DNA of 64,000 nucleotides from Paenibacillus tundrae (GCF_030812775.1 NZ_JAUSTI010000003.1:372001-436000), one strand, 5' to 3'. Positions 43,691-53,086 are shown, counted from the first letter of the stretch. Program-made: numbers and translations. Notes: a model not told the origin generated them from the sequence alone.

Positions 43691-44257
43691 ATGAAGAACG
43701 CGGCGAAACAATGGAAACTACGAATGCTGGGTATTGCGGTTGCGGTGCTGGGCATGATTGTGATTGCTACATATGTATTAACACCTGCTAATGCAGAGGA
43801 GAATGCAACTGCTAATCCAGCTGCTGCCAAGCAAGTTCAGGCTAACAACTCTGAGATGTTTACAGCCTATGTAGACGATCTACAGCAGGAGAACGGCAAG
43901 CTTTATCTTGTTGTCGATAAAATTGGCTGGTATCAAGGTGAAGAAGCAGATAAAGTGTTTGAACAACGCAATCCGAACTCGGGTCTAGACGGTGCTCCTG
44001 ATGGGTATTATATCGTCAATGATAATGAGGAGCAGGAGAAGTTTGAAGTGAGTGCAGATGCCGAGGTGTTGATGCAACTGTATGATCGGGATGGAACGAT
44101 TCAGGGTGCAGATATTCAATGGAATGAGCCAATTGAACTGAGTACATTCGAAACAGTGTACGACAAAAAAGATATTTTGGATCTTGCTGTATTTCCATAT
44201 CACCTGACGGTGCAAGACGGCAAAGTGGTCAAAATTGTTCAACAGTATATTCCTTAA
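43691..44257 (+). CDS. Exported hypothetical protein
   Basis: About 188 residues. MKNAAKQWKLRM followed by a hydrophobic core and ANAEE is a secretory signal peptide with a likely cleavage after ANA (about residue 32). The mature domain is beta-rich: AYVDDLQQENGKLYLVVDKI near 57-76, DGYYIVNDNEEQEKFEV near 98-114. No family recognised. AAGGAGAGATGCTGCCT is spaced for ATG 43691; ATG 43682 is in frame. Confidence 0.7.
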   Translation: MKNAAKQWKLRMLGIAVAVLGMIVIATYVLTPANAEENATANPAAAKQVQANNSEMFTAYVDDLQQENGKLYLVVDKIGWYQGEEADKVFEQRNPNSGLDGAPDGYYIVNDNEEQEKFEVSADAEVLMQLYDRDGTIQGADIQWNEPIELSTFETVYDKKDILDLAVFPYHLTVQDGKVVKIVQQYIP

Positions 44258-44276
44258 AGGTAAAGGACAAGATTGA

Positions 44277-44320
44277 AGCATTCCTTCCGTTCGACAAGAG
44301 CGGTTAGGAATGCTTTTTTG
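44277..44320 (+). terminator. Rho-independent terminator
   Basis: AGCATTCCTTCCG and CGGTTAGGAATGCT pair with one bulge, loop TTCGACAAGAG, then TTTTTTG. It ends the exported protein gene. Confidence 0.8.
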
Positions 44321-44492
44321 TTGAAACCATTCCATAGTACTTTCAGCTATTTCCAAATCGTTACAAAATCAATGATAAAAGCGTTATGAAAAGGGCTCAG
44401 ATATGACAAATAATCGAAGAAGATTGTAATTCATTGTAGGTACAGGTATCATTAGAAGAATGGTTTTTTTACATATCTTCAGGGGGATGGTC

Positions 44493-45350
44493 ATGCTTAA
44501 AGACATGATTGCGTTAACAAAACCTGGATTGCTGCGGTTGAATGTTTTTGCGGTAGCCGTAGGCTTCTGGGTTGCTTCAAAGTGGGATATTTCTTGGTTA
44601 TCCTTGTTCATGGTCGTGATTGGATCAACATTGGTCATTGCCTCAGCTTGTGTTATTAATAACTATTGGGATCGGGAACTGGATCAGAAGATGGAACGGA
44701 CGAAGAAGCGGATTGAGTATATTAATCATCTCAAGCCTTCGTTTGTTCTCTGGTACGGAATTGTACTTGGTGTCGCAGGGTTCATCGTATTGTATGTTAT
44801 GGTTAATCCGTTGTCGGCATGGCTCGGCTTGGGGGGATGGTTTGCTTACATTGCGATCTACACCATCTGGCTCAAACGTAGCTCGACCTGGAGTACATCC
44901 CTTGGGGGAATCGCAGGTGCAATGCCACCAGTTATTGGTTACTGCGCTGTGACGAATCAAATTGATGTCGGTGCATGGTTGCTGTTCGCTTTGTTGTTTC
45001 TCTGGCAGCCGCCTCATTTCTGGTCACTTGGCATTCGCCGGGTAGAGGAATATCGTGCGGCAGGTTTTCCATTGCTGCCTGTTGTCAAAGGTGTGAAGCG
45101 CACGAAGCTACAGATGATTCCTTATGTATTACTGCTGCTACCCTCGGTGTTCCTACTGTATTACTACAATTATGTAGGTTTGGTATTTCTGATCGTAGCT
45201 CTAGGCGGCGGACTTCTCTGGTTAGTTCATACGTTGACTGGAATCAATACGAAGGATACGGAGAAATGGGCCAAAATTAATTTTTTGATCTCGGTCAATT
45301 ACCTGATGGTGGTATTTATCGTGATGGTGGCTAATACAACTTGGTCGTAG
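44493..45350 (+). CDS. ctaB: Protoheme IX farnesyltransferase (heme O synthase)
   Basis: About 285 residues of the UbiA prenyltransferase family with about nine membrane helices. INNYWDRELDQKMERTKKR near 55-73 is the first Asp-rich prenyl-diphosphate site (N56, D60, D64), FLWQPPHFWSLGIRRVEEY near 169-187 is the CtaB signature with the second site. It converts heme B to heme O for terminal oxidases. It stands alone, away from cytochrome oxidase genes. CAGGGGGATGGTC is spaced for ATG 44493; upstream in-frame starts (44460, 44487) are less likely. Confidence 0.9.
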   Translation: MLKDMIALTKPGLLRLNVFAVAVGFWVASKWDISWLSLFMVVIGSTLVIASACVINNYWDRELDQKMERTKKRIEYINHLKPSFVLWYGIVLGVAGFIVLYVMVNPLSAWLGLGGWFAYIAIYTIWLKRSSTWSTSLGGIAGAMPPVIGYCAVTNQIDVGAWLLFALLFLWQPPHFWSLGIRRVEEYRAAGFPLLPVVKGVKRTKLQMIPYVLLLLPSVFLLYYYNYVGLVFLIVALGGGLLWLVHTLTGINTKDTEKWAKINFLISVNYLMVVFIVMVANTTWS

Positions 45351-45500
45351 CGAGTAGTCTCTGTAAATAACCTCTAAAAGCATGCTGTGGAGAATATATG
45401 GACAACCTTTGTTGTCTGTAAATCCTCCTTGGGGTGCTTTTTTAGTGTATAATGATAAGATGTACATAAAAGGATGTTTATGGGAGAACGGAGCATAGAG

Positions 45501-45983
45501 ATGAATGAATTACAGCAGTCTATTGCGTTAAGACAAGAGGGAAAAGCCGAAGAGGCGATTGTATTATTGAAAAAAATAACGAATCAGGAGCCCACTCATG
45601 CTCAGGCATGGTATCAGCTCGCATGGGCACATGACAATCTAGGCTTGGAGCGAGACGCTGTTCCATACTACGAAAAGGCGATACAGCTTGGACTAGACAA
45701 GGAAGACCAAGCTGGAGCTATTCTTGGTTTGGGGAGCACGTATCGAACATTAGGGGAGTACACACAAGCTGAGAAGTGGTTGGCTCAAGGGATCCAGTTA
45801 TTCCCTGAACGTCGTGAATTTGAAGTGTTTTATGCCATGGTTTTATATAATCTCGGTAAACATACCGAAGCAATGCAACGTCTGCTGATCCAATTGGCAG
45901 ATACGTCTAACGATTCAAATATTGTTGATTATCAGAAAGCCATTCGTTATTACGCAGATCAACTTGATCGCGTGTGGGAGTAA
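45501..45983 (+). CDS. Tetratricopeptide-repeat protein
   Basis: About 160 residues made of TPR-like helix pairs: ALRQEGKAEEAIVLLKKITN near 8-27, HAQAWYQLAWAHDNLGLERD near 32-51, GLGSTYRTLGEYTQAEKWLA near 76-95, and VFYAMVLYNLGKHTEAMQRL. Such proteins mediate protein contacts in the cytoplasm. GGAGCATAGAG precedes ATG 45501; ATG 45474 and 45480 are in frame upstream. The next gene follows after 21 bp. Confidence 0.82.
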   Translation: MNELQQSIALRQEGKAEEAIVLLKKITNQEPTHAQAWYQLAWAHDNLGLERDAVPYYEKAIQLGLDKEDQAGAILGLGSTYRTLGEYTQAEKWLAQGIQLFPERREFEVFYAMVLYNLGKHTEAMQRLLIQLADTSNDSNIVDYQKAIRYYADQLDRVWE

Positions 45984-46004
45984 GAAAGAGAACGGAGGAG
46001 TACG

Positions 46005-46208
46005 ATGAGATCAGAACAAGAAACAGAGCCAATGAACGAGAGATTAGAACGGATGGAAGAGAAGTTGGATCGCTTGGAAATTGCACAACAGAAACATAAG
46101 AAATCACCAGTCGCGAAATTCCTAATCGGTGTTGGTATTACGTTCGGAATTATTTTGGTTCTAATGATGACGATTGGTGTCCTTCAGTTTGTAAGCGAAG
46201 GTTCATAA
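46005..46208 (+). CDS. Small coiled-coil membrane protein (67 aa)
   Basis: Residues 8-33 form a charged coiled-coil-like helix (MNERLERMEEKLDRLEIAQQ) and residues 41-62 one membrane helix (VGITFGIILVLMMTIGVLQF). GGAGGAGTACG precedes the ATG. It sits between the TPR gene and the AAA ATPase gene with short gaps (21 and 21 bp), so the three may be one operon and this protein could localise one of them to the membrane. Confidence 0.65.
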   Translation: MRSEQETEPMNERLERMEEKLDRLEIAQQKHKKSPVAKFLIGVGITFGIILVLMMTIGVLQFVSEGS

Positions 46209-46229
46209 TTGAATTAGGGAGGTATCCGC

Positions 46230-46970
46230 ATGCCTTTTCTTAAAAAAGTCGTACTTCGCTGGCAAGATTGCCCACCGGAACAACAAAACGTGTTCCCCTA
46301 TCACATTCCCGCATTACGTAATCTAGATGAACTGGAATTCAGACATAATGTAACCTTCCTGGTAGGGGAGAATGGTTCAGGCAAATCGACACTGCTCGAA
46401 TCAATCGGCGTAAGCTGTGGTTTTAGCATTGTGGGTGGCAAGGATCTGGTTATTACGAATGAAAAAGACGATGCCTCGTTATCCACCATTCTGAACCTGC
46501 AATGGATGCCGAGAGTGAAGCAGGGATTTTATTTTCGTGCTGAAACCTTTGACACATTTGCCAAGTATATTGATGAACTCGCAGATGATCCTGACGTTGG
46601 CAAGAGCGCATACGCGCCGTACGGAGGGAAGTCTTTGAATGTGCGATCACATGGTCAGGGATTTCTTGAATTTCTAACCAATCGTCTGAGTACAAAAGGC
46701 CTGTATTTATTGGATGAGCCCGAATCTGCTCTATCGCCTCAGAACCAGCTTGTCTTGTTACGGATGATCCATGAGATGGAGAGTAGTGGGTCGCAATTTA
46801 TCATCGCGACGCACTCCCCCATATTAATGTCTTATCCAGGTGCTTGCATATACGAGTTCAGCGAAGAAGGGATTATGGAAGTGGCATATGAAGATACGGA
46901 GCACTTTCAACTGACCCGTGACTTTCTTAATTACCGAGAACGGTATTTTAAGCAGTTGTTCGAGGACTAG
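46230..46970 (+). CDS. AAA family ATPase (ABC-type nucleotide-binding fold)
   Basis: A 246-residue stand-alone ATPase. Walker A GENGSGKST at 46-54, an SHGQGFLEFL signature-like motif near 138-147, LYLLDEPESALSPQNQLVLL near 157-176 containing Walker B and catalytic Glu, and IATHSPIL near 188-195 with the H-loop. It resembles single-domain AAA_15/AAA_21-like proteins related to ABC ATPases; no permease is adjacent. GGGAGGTATCCGC precedes the ATG. Confidence 0.85.
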   Translation: MPFLKKVVLRWQDCPPEQQNVFPYHIPALRNLDELEFRHNVTFLVGENGSGKSTLLESIGVSCGFSIVGGKDLVITNEKDDASLSTILNLQWMPRVKQGFYFRAETFDTFAKYIDELADDPDVGKSAYAPYGGKSLNVRSHGQGFLEFLTNRLSTKGLYLLDEPESALSPQNQLVLLRMIHEMESSGSQFIIATHSPILMSYPGACIYEFSEEGIMEVAYEDTEHFQLTRDFLNYRERYFKQLFED

Positions 46971-46978
46971 GGCATGTC

Positions 46979-47854
46979 CTAGTTGGACGGCGGCAACCAT
47001 TCTTGCACCGTTTCAATAAACCGACGTGATGCGGGTGCGAGATTACCGAGTGAGGTACAGGCGATACCAATCGTGCGATAAGGCTCACCTGTGATGGGGA
47101 CAAGAGCGAACTCATCGGTGTGACCCTGTACCACCATTTCAGGCAGCAGGCTGATTCCAAGCCCATTCCGAACCATTGCCATGATGGCTTGATCCTCGGC
47201 TACTTCGTAAATCACGTTCAGTTTCACGGCATGCATACGAATTAAACGCTCAATTTCGTTGTCACCGCCCCACTTCGGCAAAATGAAAGGTTGTTCCTGT
47301 AATACATCGAAATTAACAGATGTGTTGTGAGCCAGGGGGTGATCTAGAGGCAGGATGCACATCATCCTGTCTTTTTGTAATGGAATCGTTTCATAGGGTG
47401 TAGTTTCACCAAGGGACAAAAATCCAAGATCAATCGCCCCACCGGCAAGCCAACCCTCGATTTCTGCATAATCACCCTCCCATAGCTTGATCTCGATTCC
47501 GGGATGACGCAGCCGAAATTGCGTAAGAATTCCAGGCAGCCATTGCGTTGAAACACTGGCGAATGTTCCAATGCGAACGGTACCCACCTCAGCCCCCCGG
47601 ATCAAGGAAATTTCTTGATTCATTAATTCTGTCCAGCGCAGAATCTCGCGTGTATATCCCAGAACTCGTTCACCCTCAACTGTAATGCGAACCCCTGAAC
47701 GTCCTCGGCTTAGTAGAGGGAATCCACACTCTTTCTCCAGACTGGCGATCGCATGACTAACAGCCGATTGCGTGATATTAAGTGCTTCTGCCGCTTTGGT
47801 AAGGCTACCATACTCCGCGATGGTATTGAAAATTTCGTATTTGATTAACGACAT
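46979..47854 (-). CDS. LysR family transcriptional regulator
   Basis: A 291-residue LTTR. The N-terminal helix-turn-helix reads FNTIAEYGSLTKAAEALNIT then QSAVSHAIASLEKE (about 8-42), and the rest is the periplasmic-binding-like effector domain with VGTVRIGTFASVSTQWLPGI near 89-108. It is divergent from the EamA transporter at 48020 and probably controls it; a perfect inverted repeat lies between them (47882-47902). Confidence 0.9.
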   Translation of the reverse strand: MSLIKYEIFNTIAEYGSLTKAAEALNITQSAVSHAIASLEKECGFPLLSRGRSGVRITVEGERVLGYTREILRWTELMNQEISLIRGAEVGTVRIGTFASVSTQWLPGILTQFRLRHPGIEIKLWEGDYAEIEGWLAGGAIDLGFLSLGETTPYETIPLQKDRMMCILPLDHPLAHNTSVNFDVLQEQPFILPKWGGDNEIERLIRMHAVKLNVIYEVAEDQAIMAMVRNGLGISLLPEMVVQGHTDEFALVPITGEPYRTIGIACTSLGNLAPASRRFIETVQEWLPPSN

Positions 47855-47881
47855 GAGCGCATGATTCCTCTCGATTCAAAT

Positions 47882-47902
47882 TACATGAATTTATTTCATG
47901 TA
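47882..47902. promoter_or_regulatory. Probable LysR operator
   Basis: TACATGAA, TTTAT, TTCATGTA is a perfect 8 bp inverted repeat with the T-N11-A character of LysR-type binding sites. It sits about 28 bp upstream of the regulator's start and 118 bp upstream of the EamA gene, suited to autoregulation and to activation of the transporter. Confidence 0.6.
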
Positions 47903-48019
47903 TATCATTATAATTATTCATTTTAATAATGCAAAGAGATCGTTTATACTTGCCAAGGCGAATTCATTTGCGCTGACATATAAGCAGATAAGATTATACA
48001 GAATGAAGGTAGACGTAGA

Positions 48020-48967
48020 ATGAGTAGAGTAAGCAGTAAACCTATGATTGGAGCGAGAAGAGCTGACATTCAGATGTTGCTCGCAACCGTTATCTGGGGA
48101 TCATCGTATTTATTTATGAAATCTGGACTGGAATCGATGCAGGAATTAAACTTAGTCGCTTTCCGGTTTGCAATTGCATTTATTGCTGCCGCCGTTATTT
48201 TTCACCGTAGGTTATTTCGAATGGATATCGGTACACTTGTAGCAGGGACGGTTATGGGGACAGCATTATTTGCAGCATTTGTATTCATTACATATGGCGT
48301 ACAACGAACAACGACATCACAGGCTGGTTTTTTGATTAGTTTAGCTGTTATTTTTGTACCGATTCTAACAACCATTATTCATAGACGTATGCCAGATAGA
48401 CGTCTCATGATGAGTATCATTGTTGCCGTTACTGGGCTGGGATTGTTGACTCTTCAGCACGAGCTCAGCTTACATACCGGAGATATCCTATGTATTGTTG
48501 CAGCATTGATCTACGCGATCTACATTATGATCGCTGGTAAATTCACACCGAAGCATGACCCTTTAACGCTGGGAACGGTGCAACTAGGGGTTGCTGCTAT
48601 ATGGGGTATTGCGGCAACCTTTTTGTTCGAGAGTCCTCGTCTGCCGGATTCACCTGAGTCTTGGGCGGCGATTCTAGGATTGGGTGTGTTGTGCAGCGGT
48701 ATTGGTTATATATTGCAGACATTAGCGCAGCGTCATGCTTCGCCGACTCGGACAAGTCTAATATTCTCTTTAGAGCCGCTATTTGCCGCTGCGTTTGCTT
48801 TTAGTTTTCAAGGAGAAACCTTAACGCTACAAGGATACACAGGAGCAGCACTCATGTTGGTTGGTGTATTAATTACCGAGATCAAAGCCGTTGAACTGAT
48901 GTTCTGGCGTCGCAAGCAACCTAGTATACCTACAGAATTTGGAGAACGGGGAGCACCTGGCGTGTAG
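48020..48967 (+). CDS. EamA/DMT family transporter
   Basis: A 315-residue protein with ten predicted membrane helices in two EamA repeats: ADIQMLLATVIWGSSYLFMK near 14-33 begins repeat 1, and IVAALIYAIYIMIAGKFTPK near 156-175 begins repeat 2. DMT exporters move amino acids, sugars or drugs; the substrate is unknown. Divergent from its likely LysR regulator. GAATGAAGGTAGACGTAGA precedes the ATG, a modest ribosome binding site. Confidence 0.88.
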   Translation: MSRVSSKPMIGARRADIQMLLATVIWGSSYLFMKSGLESMQELNLVAFRFAIAFIAAAVIFHRRLFRMDIGTLVAGTVMGTALFAAFVFITYGVQRTTTSQAGFLISLAVIFVPILTTIIHRRMPDRRLMMSIIVAVTGLGLLTLQHELSLHTGDILCIVAALIYAIYIMIAGKFTPKHDPLTLGTVQLGVAAIWGIAATFLFESPRLPDSPESWAAILGLGVLCSGIGYILQTLAQRHASPTRTSLIFSLEPLFAAAFAFSFQGETLTLQGYTGAALMLVGVLITEIKAVELMFWRRKQPSIPTEFGERGAPGV

Positions 48968-48993
48968 TCGATCGCATCGTTAGTGATATATAA

Positions 48994-49042
48994 GAGGTGG
49001 GGAATCTTTTCATTCAAATGAAGAGATCTCCACTTTTTTGTT
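48994..49042 (+). terminator. Rho-independent terminator
   Basis: GAGGTGGGGAATCTTTTCATT and AATGAAGAGATCTCCACTTTTTT pair over about 20 bp with a few G-U pairs and mismatches. It closes the EamA gene. Confidence 0.75.
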
Positions 49043-49111
49043 TTGCATTTTAAAACTAATAATGGATTGTCAAATATGCTTTTCGAAAAAAAATATTGCC
49101 CTAACAACCAA

Positions 49112-49133
49112 ACAAAATAATAACTTGTTTTGT
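49112..49133 (+). promoter_or_regulatory. Candidate LacI operator upstream of the regulator
   Basis: ACAAAA, ten bases, then TTTTGT is an inverted repeat about 60 bp before the LacI gene. Its complement contains AAGTTATT followed by a T-rich run, which recurs at 50378-50390 before the beta-mannosidase gene. Autoregulation is suggested. Confidence 0.45.
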
Positions 49134-49189
49134 TGAATCCTCGTTTTTGTGCTACACTGGATGAAAATAAGGGAAAACGGGTGAGTCGT

Positions 49190-50215
49190 ATGGCTAAAAA
49201 GGTAACGATGCAGCAAATTGCCGATGCTGCCGGGGTATCGAAGTTTGCTGTCTCTCGTGCTCTAACAGGTAAGCCAGGGGTAAGTGAGTACACACGGGAG
49301 ATGATTATTAAGACAGCAGCTCAGTTAGGTTACTTCAAGGCTGAACCGAAACGTTATCCGATCGAACAGGCAGTAGAGACGGATCATATTGCAGATAACA
49401 CAGGAACCATTTTGGTGCTGTTCCCTAATATTCGATCACAGAATCGCTCTTCCCTCTACTGGGGACCAGTTTTCGACGGTATTTCAACTCGTTTGAATGA
49501 GATGGGGTTAGACATATTAACCCTAACGGAACCTTCATCAGATCGGATGTTCTCTGTGCTGAATCCAGAAGCGATCAGGGGAATTATCACGGTGGGTGCG
49601 ATTTCTACTTCTGTATTACTAGAGATCTATCGGTTGCGAATTCCGCTTGTGATGGTGGATCATGAGGAACCAGCGGTTCATGCCGACACTGTGTTCACGG
49701 ACAATGTCAAATGTATGAGAGAACTCGTGCTTATGCTGATTGGCAAAGGGTACAGGCACTTTCAGTTTGTCGGTGAGCTGCCTGATGCAGCGAGTTTCAG
49801 AGAGCGCTGGTTAGGCTATCGTTCCGTGCTGGAAGAGATGCAGATTCATTCCAATCAGCAGCCTGGACTACTTGGGCCAAACAATGAACATATTCGAAAG
49901 GCGATTGATGAAATGGAGATGGAAGATCTTCCCGAGGTTTTTGTCTGTGCCAATGATTTTACGGCTGTGGTCGTGCTACGTGCCCTTAAAAATAAAGGGA
50001 TTGATGTCCCAGAACGCTGCTCTGTTACTGGCTTTGACAATACAAGGGCTGAGGAGCCGATAATGGCTACCATCCATATTGATAAGGAGCATCTTGGTAA
50101 GAGAGCGGTTGATCATTTATTGTGGCGAATTGAAAACCCCAATCAGCCTTTTGAGCGCAAGTTAATTTATTCAGAGTTAGTTGTACGTGATATGCATCAG
50201 ACGAAACTACTGTAG
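49190..50215 (+). CDS. LacI family transcriptional regulator
   Basis: About 341 residues. MQQIADAAGVSKFAVSRALT near 7-26 is the helix-turn-helix, KPGVSEYTREMIIKTAAQLG near 28-47 the hinge, and the C-terminal periplasmic-binding domain follows (GILVLFPNIRSQ... then VFVCANDFTAVVVLRALKNK near 246-265 and CSVTGFDN). It precedes the beta-mannosidase gene and probably represses it until the sugar appears. GGGTGAGTCGT precedes ATG 49190; GTG 49181 is in frame. Confidence 0.88.
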   Translation: MAKKVTMQQIADAAGVSKFAVSRALTGKPGVSEYTREMIIKTAAQLGYFKAEPKRYPIEQAVETDHIADNTGTILVLFPNIRSQNRSSLYWGPVFDGISTRLNEMGLDILTLTEPSSDRMFSVLNPEAIRGIITVGAISTSVLLEIYRLRIPLVMVDHEEPAVHADTVFTDNVKCMRELVLMLIGKGYRHFQFVGELPDAASFRERWLGYRSVLEEMQIHSNQQPGLLGPNNEHIRKAIDEMEMEDLPEVFVCANDFTAVVVLRALKNKGIDVPERCSVTGFDNTRAEEPIMATIHIDKEHLGKRAVDHLLWRIENPNQPFERKLIYSELVVRDMHQTKLL

Positions 50216-50257
50216 ATTAAGCGTATAGGATTCACTGCAAAAATGAACAGAAGTTCC

Positions 50258-50296
50258 ACAAAGACATAGGCAAGATGCAGCCTGATGTCTTTTTTT
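50258..50296 (+). terminator. Rho-independent terminator
   Basis: AAAGACATAGGC, loop AAGATGCA and GCCTGATGTCTTT pair with a 2 nt bulge and are followed by TTTTTT. It ends the LacI gene, so the mannosidase has its own promoter. Confidence 0.8.
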
Positions 50297-50339
50297 GTTT
50301 GCCAAGTATCCCTAATGTAGGCCAATCACAAAACCACTG

Positions 50340-50399
50340 TTGACTATTCTGAGGGTGACATGTTATTTTTGTTTTGTAAGTTATTCGTTTTATAATAAC
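50340..50399 (+). promoter_or_regulatory. Promoter and operator region of the beta-mannosidase gene
   Basis: TTGACT (50340-50345), 17 bp, TTATTT (50363-50368) make a plausible promoter. Just downstream, GTTATT (50380-50385) and AATAAC (50394-50399) form an inverted repeat inside a larger T/A-rich palindromic context (TTTTGT before, ACAAAA-type after). AAGTTATT is shared with the LacI promoter region, suggesting that the same regulator binds both. Confidence 0.45.
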
Positions 50400-50461
50400 A
50401 AAACCTAACAAAATGTTTCGCTTATGTTTGCAAAAAAACTTTATTCATAACGGAGGCTATG

Positions 50462-53008
50462 ATGAGTACGATACAATCACAGGTTATTCAGAACTGGACG
50501 TTTAAGGCATGCGAGGATCAAGAATGGTTACCCGCACAGGTGCCGGGCTGTGTACATACGGATTTGCTGAAGCTGGGGAAGATTCCAGATCCGTTCTATG
50601 GAACGAATGAGAAAGAGGTTCAATGGATTGATAAGAAAGATTGGGAGTATCAAACGAAATTTGATGTTCAAGAGAAGTTATTTGCACAGGAGCATCTGGA
50701 GCTTGTATTCGATGGACTAGATACGTATGCCGATGTGTATGTGAATGATCAACATGTGTTGTCTGCTGACAATATGTTTCGTGTGTGGAACGTTGATGTG
50801 AAAGCGGTTGTCAAAGCGCAAGATAATGTACTTAGAATTCGTTTCCGTTCTCCGATTCAGGAAGACCTGCCTAAGCTGGAGAAGCTTGGATACGCACTGC
50901 CTGCAGCAAATGATCAATCGGATGTAGGCGAACTCGGAGACAAAAAGGTGAGTATTTTTGCCCGGAAGGCTCCATATCATTATGGATGGGATTGGGGTCC
51001 ACGGTTTGTAACAAGTGGCATCTGGCGTGAGGCTCGGTTAGAAGGCTGGTCTGAGGTGCGAATTAATGATGTATTTATTCAGCAACAGGAAGTGAGCGCT
51101 TCGATCGCTTCATTAACCGCTGTAGTAGAGATCGATGCAGATCATGCGGGTGATGCCGTCATTCGGATCAATACAGATGGTCAGGTCTGGGAACAGGCTG
51201 TAACGTTAAAGGCAGGCCTACAGACCGTAGAAGTTCCTGTTACGATTGATCAACCGAAATTATGGTGGAGCCGCGGACTTGGTGAAGCACATTTGTATAC
51301 TTTTGTGACAGAAGTGCTTGCTGGAGAGCGTGTATTGGCGGAATCAACGGTTAAGACGGGGATTCGTTCGATTCGTTTGGTTCGTGATAAAGATGAGGTT
51401 GGGGCGTCCTTTTATTTTGAGTTAAACGGCGTGGCGTTTTTTGCCAAAGGGGCTAACCATATTCCGAACGATAGCTTCATTACCGAAATTACGGCTGAAC
51501 GATATCGCCATGAGATTGTCTCCGCTGCGGAGTCCAATATGAACATGTTAAGAGTATGGGGCGGGGGTATCTACGAAGAGGATATATTCTACGATTTGTG
51601 TGATGAATACGGCCTTTTGGTATGGCAGGACTTCATGTTCGCGTGCAGTATGTACCCTGGAGATGAAGCGTTCCTAAATAGTGTGAGACACGAAGCGATT
51701 GATAATGTTAAACGTCTGCGTAACCACCCTAGTATTGCATTATGGTGTGGTAACAATGAGATAGATTCAGCGTGGGCTCACTTCAATGAGAATGGTGGCT
51801 GGGGCTGGAAGAAAGACTTCAATACAGAGCAACGCGAGAGCATCTGGGCAGATTACAAAGCCGTTTTCCATGATCTATTGCCAGAAGTAGTGGAAGCCTA
51901 TGCACCTGGTATTGATTATTGGCCATCCTCACCGCTTGTATCTCTGACAGATGACGAGAAACAACATGCGCATCCGTCAACAACCGAAGGAGACATCCAC
52001 TATTGGGGCGTATGGCATAGTGTTGAACCATTTGAGAACTATAATGTTCACGTTGGCCGCTTCATGAGTGAATATGGATTCCAATCCTTCCCTGAATATA
52101 AATCAGTTCGTACCTATGCTGAGGAAGAGGATCTGGCTCTTGAATCCGAAGTGATGCTGGCTCACCAGAAGAATGGTGCAGGCAATCGTCTGATTAAACA
52201 GTACATGGATATGTACATGCACGAACCGAAGGATTTCCCATCGTTCCTGTATATGAGTCAAGTTCTTCAGGCAGAAGCGATGAAGACAGCTATTGAAGCG
52301 CATCGTCGCCGCAAACCGTACTGCATGGGTACGCTCTACTGGCAAATGAATGATTGTTGGCCTGTAGCTTCATGGGCAGGTATGGATTATCTCGGTCGTT
52401 GGAAAGCATTGCAGTACTACGCGAAACGCAGCTTCAGTGATGTACTGATTTCAGTCGATGGTACCAAGGAAGATACAACGGATATCTATCTAATCTCTGA
52501 TCAACTGGAGGCTGTGAAAGGAACATTGCAACTACGGCTTATCGGATTTGATGGAACTGTACATCGTGAAGAAGAGCATGAGGTAACGCTTGCGCCGAAT
52601 TCCGGCCAACAAGTGCTATCCCTCAATCATGCAGAATGGTTACAAGAGCTTAGTCCAGCGACAACGTTACTTCGACTTGATCTGAAGCAAGAAGGACAGG
52701 CGGATATTGTGCAAGAGCACTATTTTGCTCCATCGAAGGATATCGGCTTGAAGCCGGCTCAGATTCAGGTAAAAGAAGTTAAGGAGAACGATACGGTGCA
52801 TCTCGTACTTGAAAGTGATGTTCTTGCTAAACAAGTATGGATTTCGTCAGAAGCAGAAGGCGTTTTCTCGGATAATTTCTTCGATCTCATTCCAGGTATC
52901 CCTGTTAAGGTGAAGTTTACATCAAGAGCCGGACTACAAGATTCAAGTGCAGTATCGTCTGCGGGTACCATTCAAGTTCGTTCGATGGCAGATTTTATTA
53001 CGTTATAA
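50462..53008 (+). CDS. Beta-mannosidase (GH2)
   Basis: About 848 residues, typical of GH2 beta-mannosidases. The N-terminal sugar-binding and Ig-like domains (to about 300) start with WTFKACEDQEWLPAQVPGCV. The barrel holds WGGGIYEEDIFYDLCDEYGL near 366, LWCGNNEID near 427-435 with the acid/base Glu (about 433), and RFMSEYGFQSFPEY near 532-545 with the nucleophile (about 537). It releases mannose from beta-mannosides in the cytoplasm, as there is no signal peptide. ATG 50459 is an alternative start; GGAGG suits 50462. Confidence 0.88.
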   Translation: MSTIQSQVIQNWTFKACEDQEWLPAQVPGCVHTDLLKLGKIPDPFYGTNEKEVQWIDKKDWEYQTKFDVQEKLFAQEHLELVFDGLDTYADVYVNDQHVLSADNMFRVWNVDVKAVVKAQDNVLRIRFRSPIQEDLPKLEKLGYALPAANDQSDVGELGDKKVSIFARKAPYHYGWDWGPRFVTSGIWREARLEGWSEVRINDVFIQQQEVSASIASLTAVVEIDADHAGDAVIRINTDGQVWEQAVTLKAGLQTVEVPVTIDQPKLWWSRGLGEAHLYTFVTEVLAGERVLAESTVKTGIRSIRLVRDKDEVGASFYFELNGVAFFAKGANHIPNDSFITEITAERYRHEIVSAAESNMNMLRVWGGGIYEEDIFYDLCDEYGLLVWQDFMFACSMYPGDEAFLNSVRHEAIDNVKRLRNHPSIALWCGNNEIDSAWAHFNENGGWGWKKDFNTEQRESIWADYKAVFHDLLPEVVEAYAPGIDYWPSSPLVSLTDDEKQHAHPSTTEGDIHYWGVWHSVEPFENYNVHVGRFMSEYGFQSFPEYKSVRTYAEEEDLALESEVMLAHQKNGAGNRLIKQYMDMYMHEPKDFPSFLYMSQVLQAEAMKTAIEAHRRRKPYCMGTLYWQMNDCWPVASWAGMDYLGRWKALQYYAKRSFSDVLISVDGTKEDTTDIYLISDQLEAVKGTLQLRLIGFDGTVHREEEHEVTLAPNSGQQVLSLNHAEWLQELSPATTLLRLDLKQEGQADIVQEHYFAPSKDIGLKPAQIQVKEVKENDTVHLVLESDVLAKQVWISSEAEGVFSDNFFDLIPGIPVKVKFTSRAGLQDSSAVSSAGTIQVRSMADFITL

Positions 53009-53046
53009 TTTAAATGTAAATAAATGCTTCAGTATTCAATGTTAAA

Positions 53047-53086
53047 AACGTGCTGCTTCGTTTTCACCGAAGCAGCACGTTTTCTT
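53047..53086 (+). terminator. Strong rho-independent terminator
   Basis: ACGTGCTGCTTCG, loop TTTTCAC and CGAAGCAGCACGT are perfectly complementary, followed by TTTTC. It ends the beta-mannosidase transcript and may also limit reading from the opposite strand. Confidence 0.9.
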
